Source: Stenotrophomonas geniculata ATCC 19374 = JCM 13324
GTDB lineage: Bacteria; Pseudomonadota; Gammaproteobacteria; Xanthomonadales; Xanthomonadaceae
Length of the DNA stretch: 64,000 nt
Direction of reading: 5' to 3'
Assembly (NCBI RefSeq): GCF_001431625.1
Contig: NZ_LLXT01000138.1
Span: 124,001-188,000, forward strand
The translations under genes were made by a program, and so were the position numbers. The stretch's first letter is position 1; every line of letters starts with the position of its first letter. The notes beneath the pieces were generated by a model. The model did no database searches. It was not told the DNA's origin and saw only the letters and a program-made list of their open reading frames with translations. Of the stretch, positions 63,872 to 64,000 are shown piece after piece.

Positions 63872-64000
63872 CTGACGCGCATGCGGTCGTCGTGCTGGCT
63901 GCCGGCGGGAGCACCCGACTTGGCCGGCCCAAGCAGCTTCTGACCCGGCAGGGCGAGACCCTGGTACATCGCGTGGTACGGTTGGCGCGCGAGCTCGTGC
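63868..64000 (+). CDS. mocA: MocA-like molybdenum cofactor cytidylyltransferase, 3' truncated by the window
   Basis: The visible 44 residues contain the NTP-binding signature VVVLAAGGSTRLGRPKQLL of MobA/MocA-type nucleotidyltransferases, followed by ETLVHRVVRLA. GTG at 63868 overlaps the paoD stop; ATG at 63847 is an in-frame alternative. Making molybdopterin cytosine dinucleotide for PaoC is the obvious role next to paoD. Confidence 0.85.
   Translation, partial: MTDAHAVVVLAAGGSTRLGRPKQLLTRQGETLVHRVVRLARELV

Overview
The window looks like chromosomal DNA of a xanthomonad, most likely Stenotrophomonas or a close relative. The evidence is high GC throughout, a fused FruB (EIIA-HPr-EI) next to fruK, fruA and an OprB-type porin, a Xanthomonas-style xylan/xylose locus, and a flavin-dependent tryptophan halogenase beside a carbohydrate locus. 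The genus is an inference from gene content. I saw no rRNA, tRNA, CRISPR array, insertion sequence or prophage. The two edge genes (halogenase and a MocA-like transferase) are cut by the window.

1-21.5 kb, xylan oligosaccharide use. After the halogenase tail and a rho-independent terminator come xylB, xylA, an XylE-type permease and a lipoprotein GH3 glucosidase. The xylB leader carries a near-perfect match to the Xanthomonas XylR box. A LacI-family repressor faces the other way. It is followed by a tightly coupled run of alpha-glucuronidase (GH67), a sialate/acetyl-xylan esterase-type SGNH hydrolase, an exported GH43, a PA14-containing GH3 xylosidase, a GPH-family symporter, a cytoplasmic GH43 and an aldose 1-epimerase. 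Together they could deacetylate, deglucuronidate, import and hydrolyse xylo-oligosaccharides, then isomerise and phosphorylate xylose. No endoxylanase, TonB receptor or glucuronate catabolic genes are in the window.

21.6-29.3 kb, fructose PTS. oprB, fruA, fruK and fruB are on the minus strand and are divergent from a LacI-family fruR. Two palindromic operators lie in the control region.

29.4-37.3 kb, mixed accessory genes. These are an unknown 209-residue protein, a Rap1a/Tai-type immunity protein, a cysteine-rich metal protein, a frameshifted isochorismatase-family gene, a DUF6766 membrane protein, a zinc alcohol dehydrogenase and a small membrane protein. Then comes a four-gene overlapping unit: acyl-CoA-dehydrogenase-like protein, PIG-L deacetylase, methyltransferase and glycosyltransferase.

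37.4-55.5 kb, stress, light and DNA-repair island. Three short BLUF blue-light-sensor paralogues are interspersed with a lone receiver protein, two YciE-type DUF892 proteins, manganese catalase, a KGG stress protein, DUF72, an Nei/Fpg glycosylase, DNA ligase D, a Rieske-FAD oxidoreductase, an iron-permease-like protein, a UvrA2-like ATPase and many small unknown proteins. Two of these are related zinc-ribbon proteins.

55.7-64 kb. An exported alpha/beta hydrolase is divergent from a TetR regulator that has a perfect 26-bp palindrome over its promoter and an NTF2-like (DUF1348) partner gene. After a membrane protein comes a periplasmic molybdenum aldehyde oxidoreductase operon paoABC with its maturation gene paoD and the start of a mocA-like gene.
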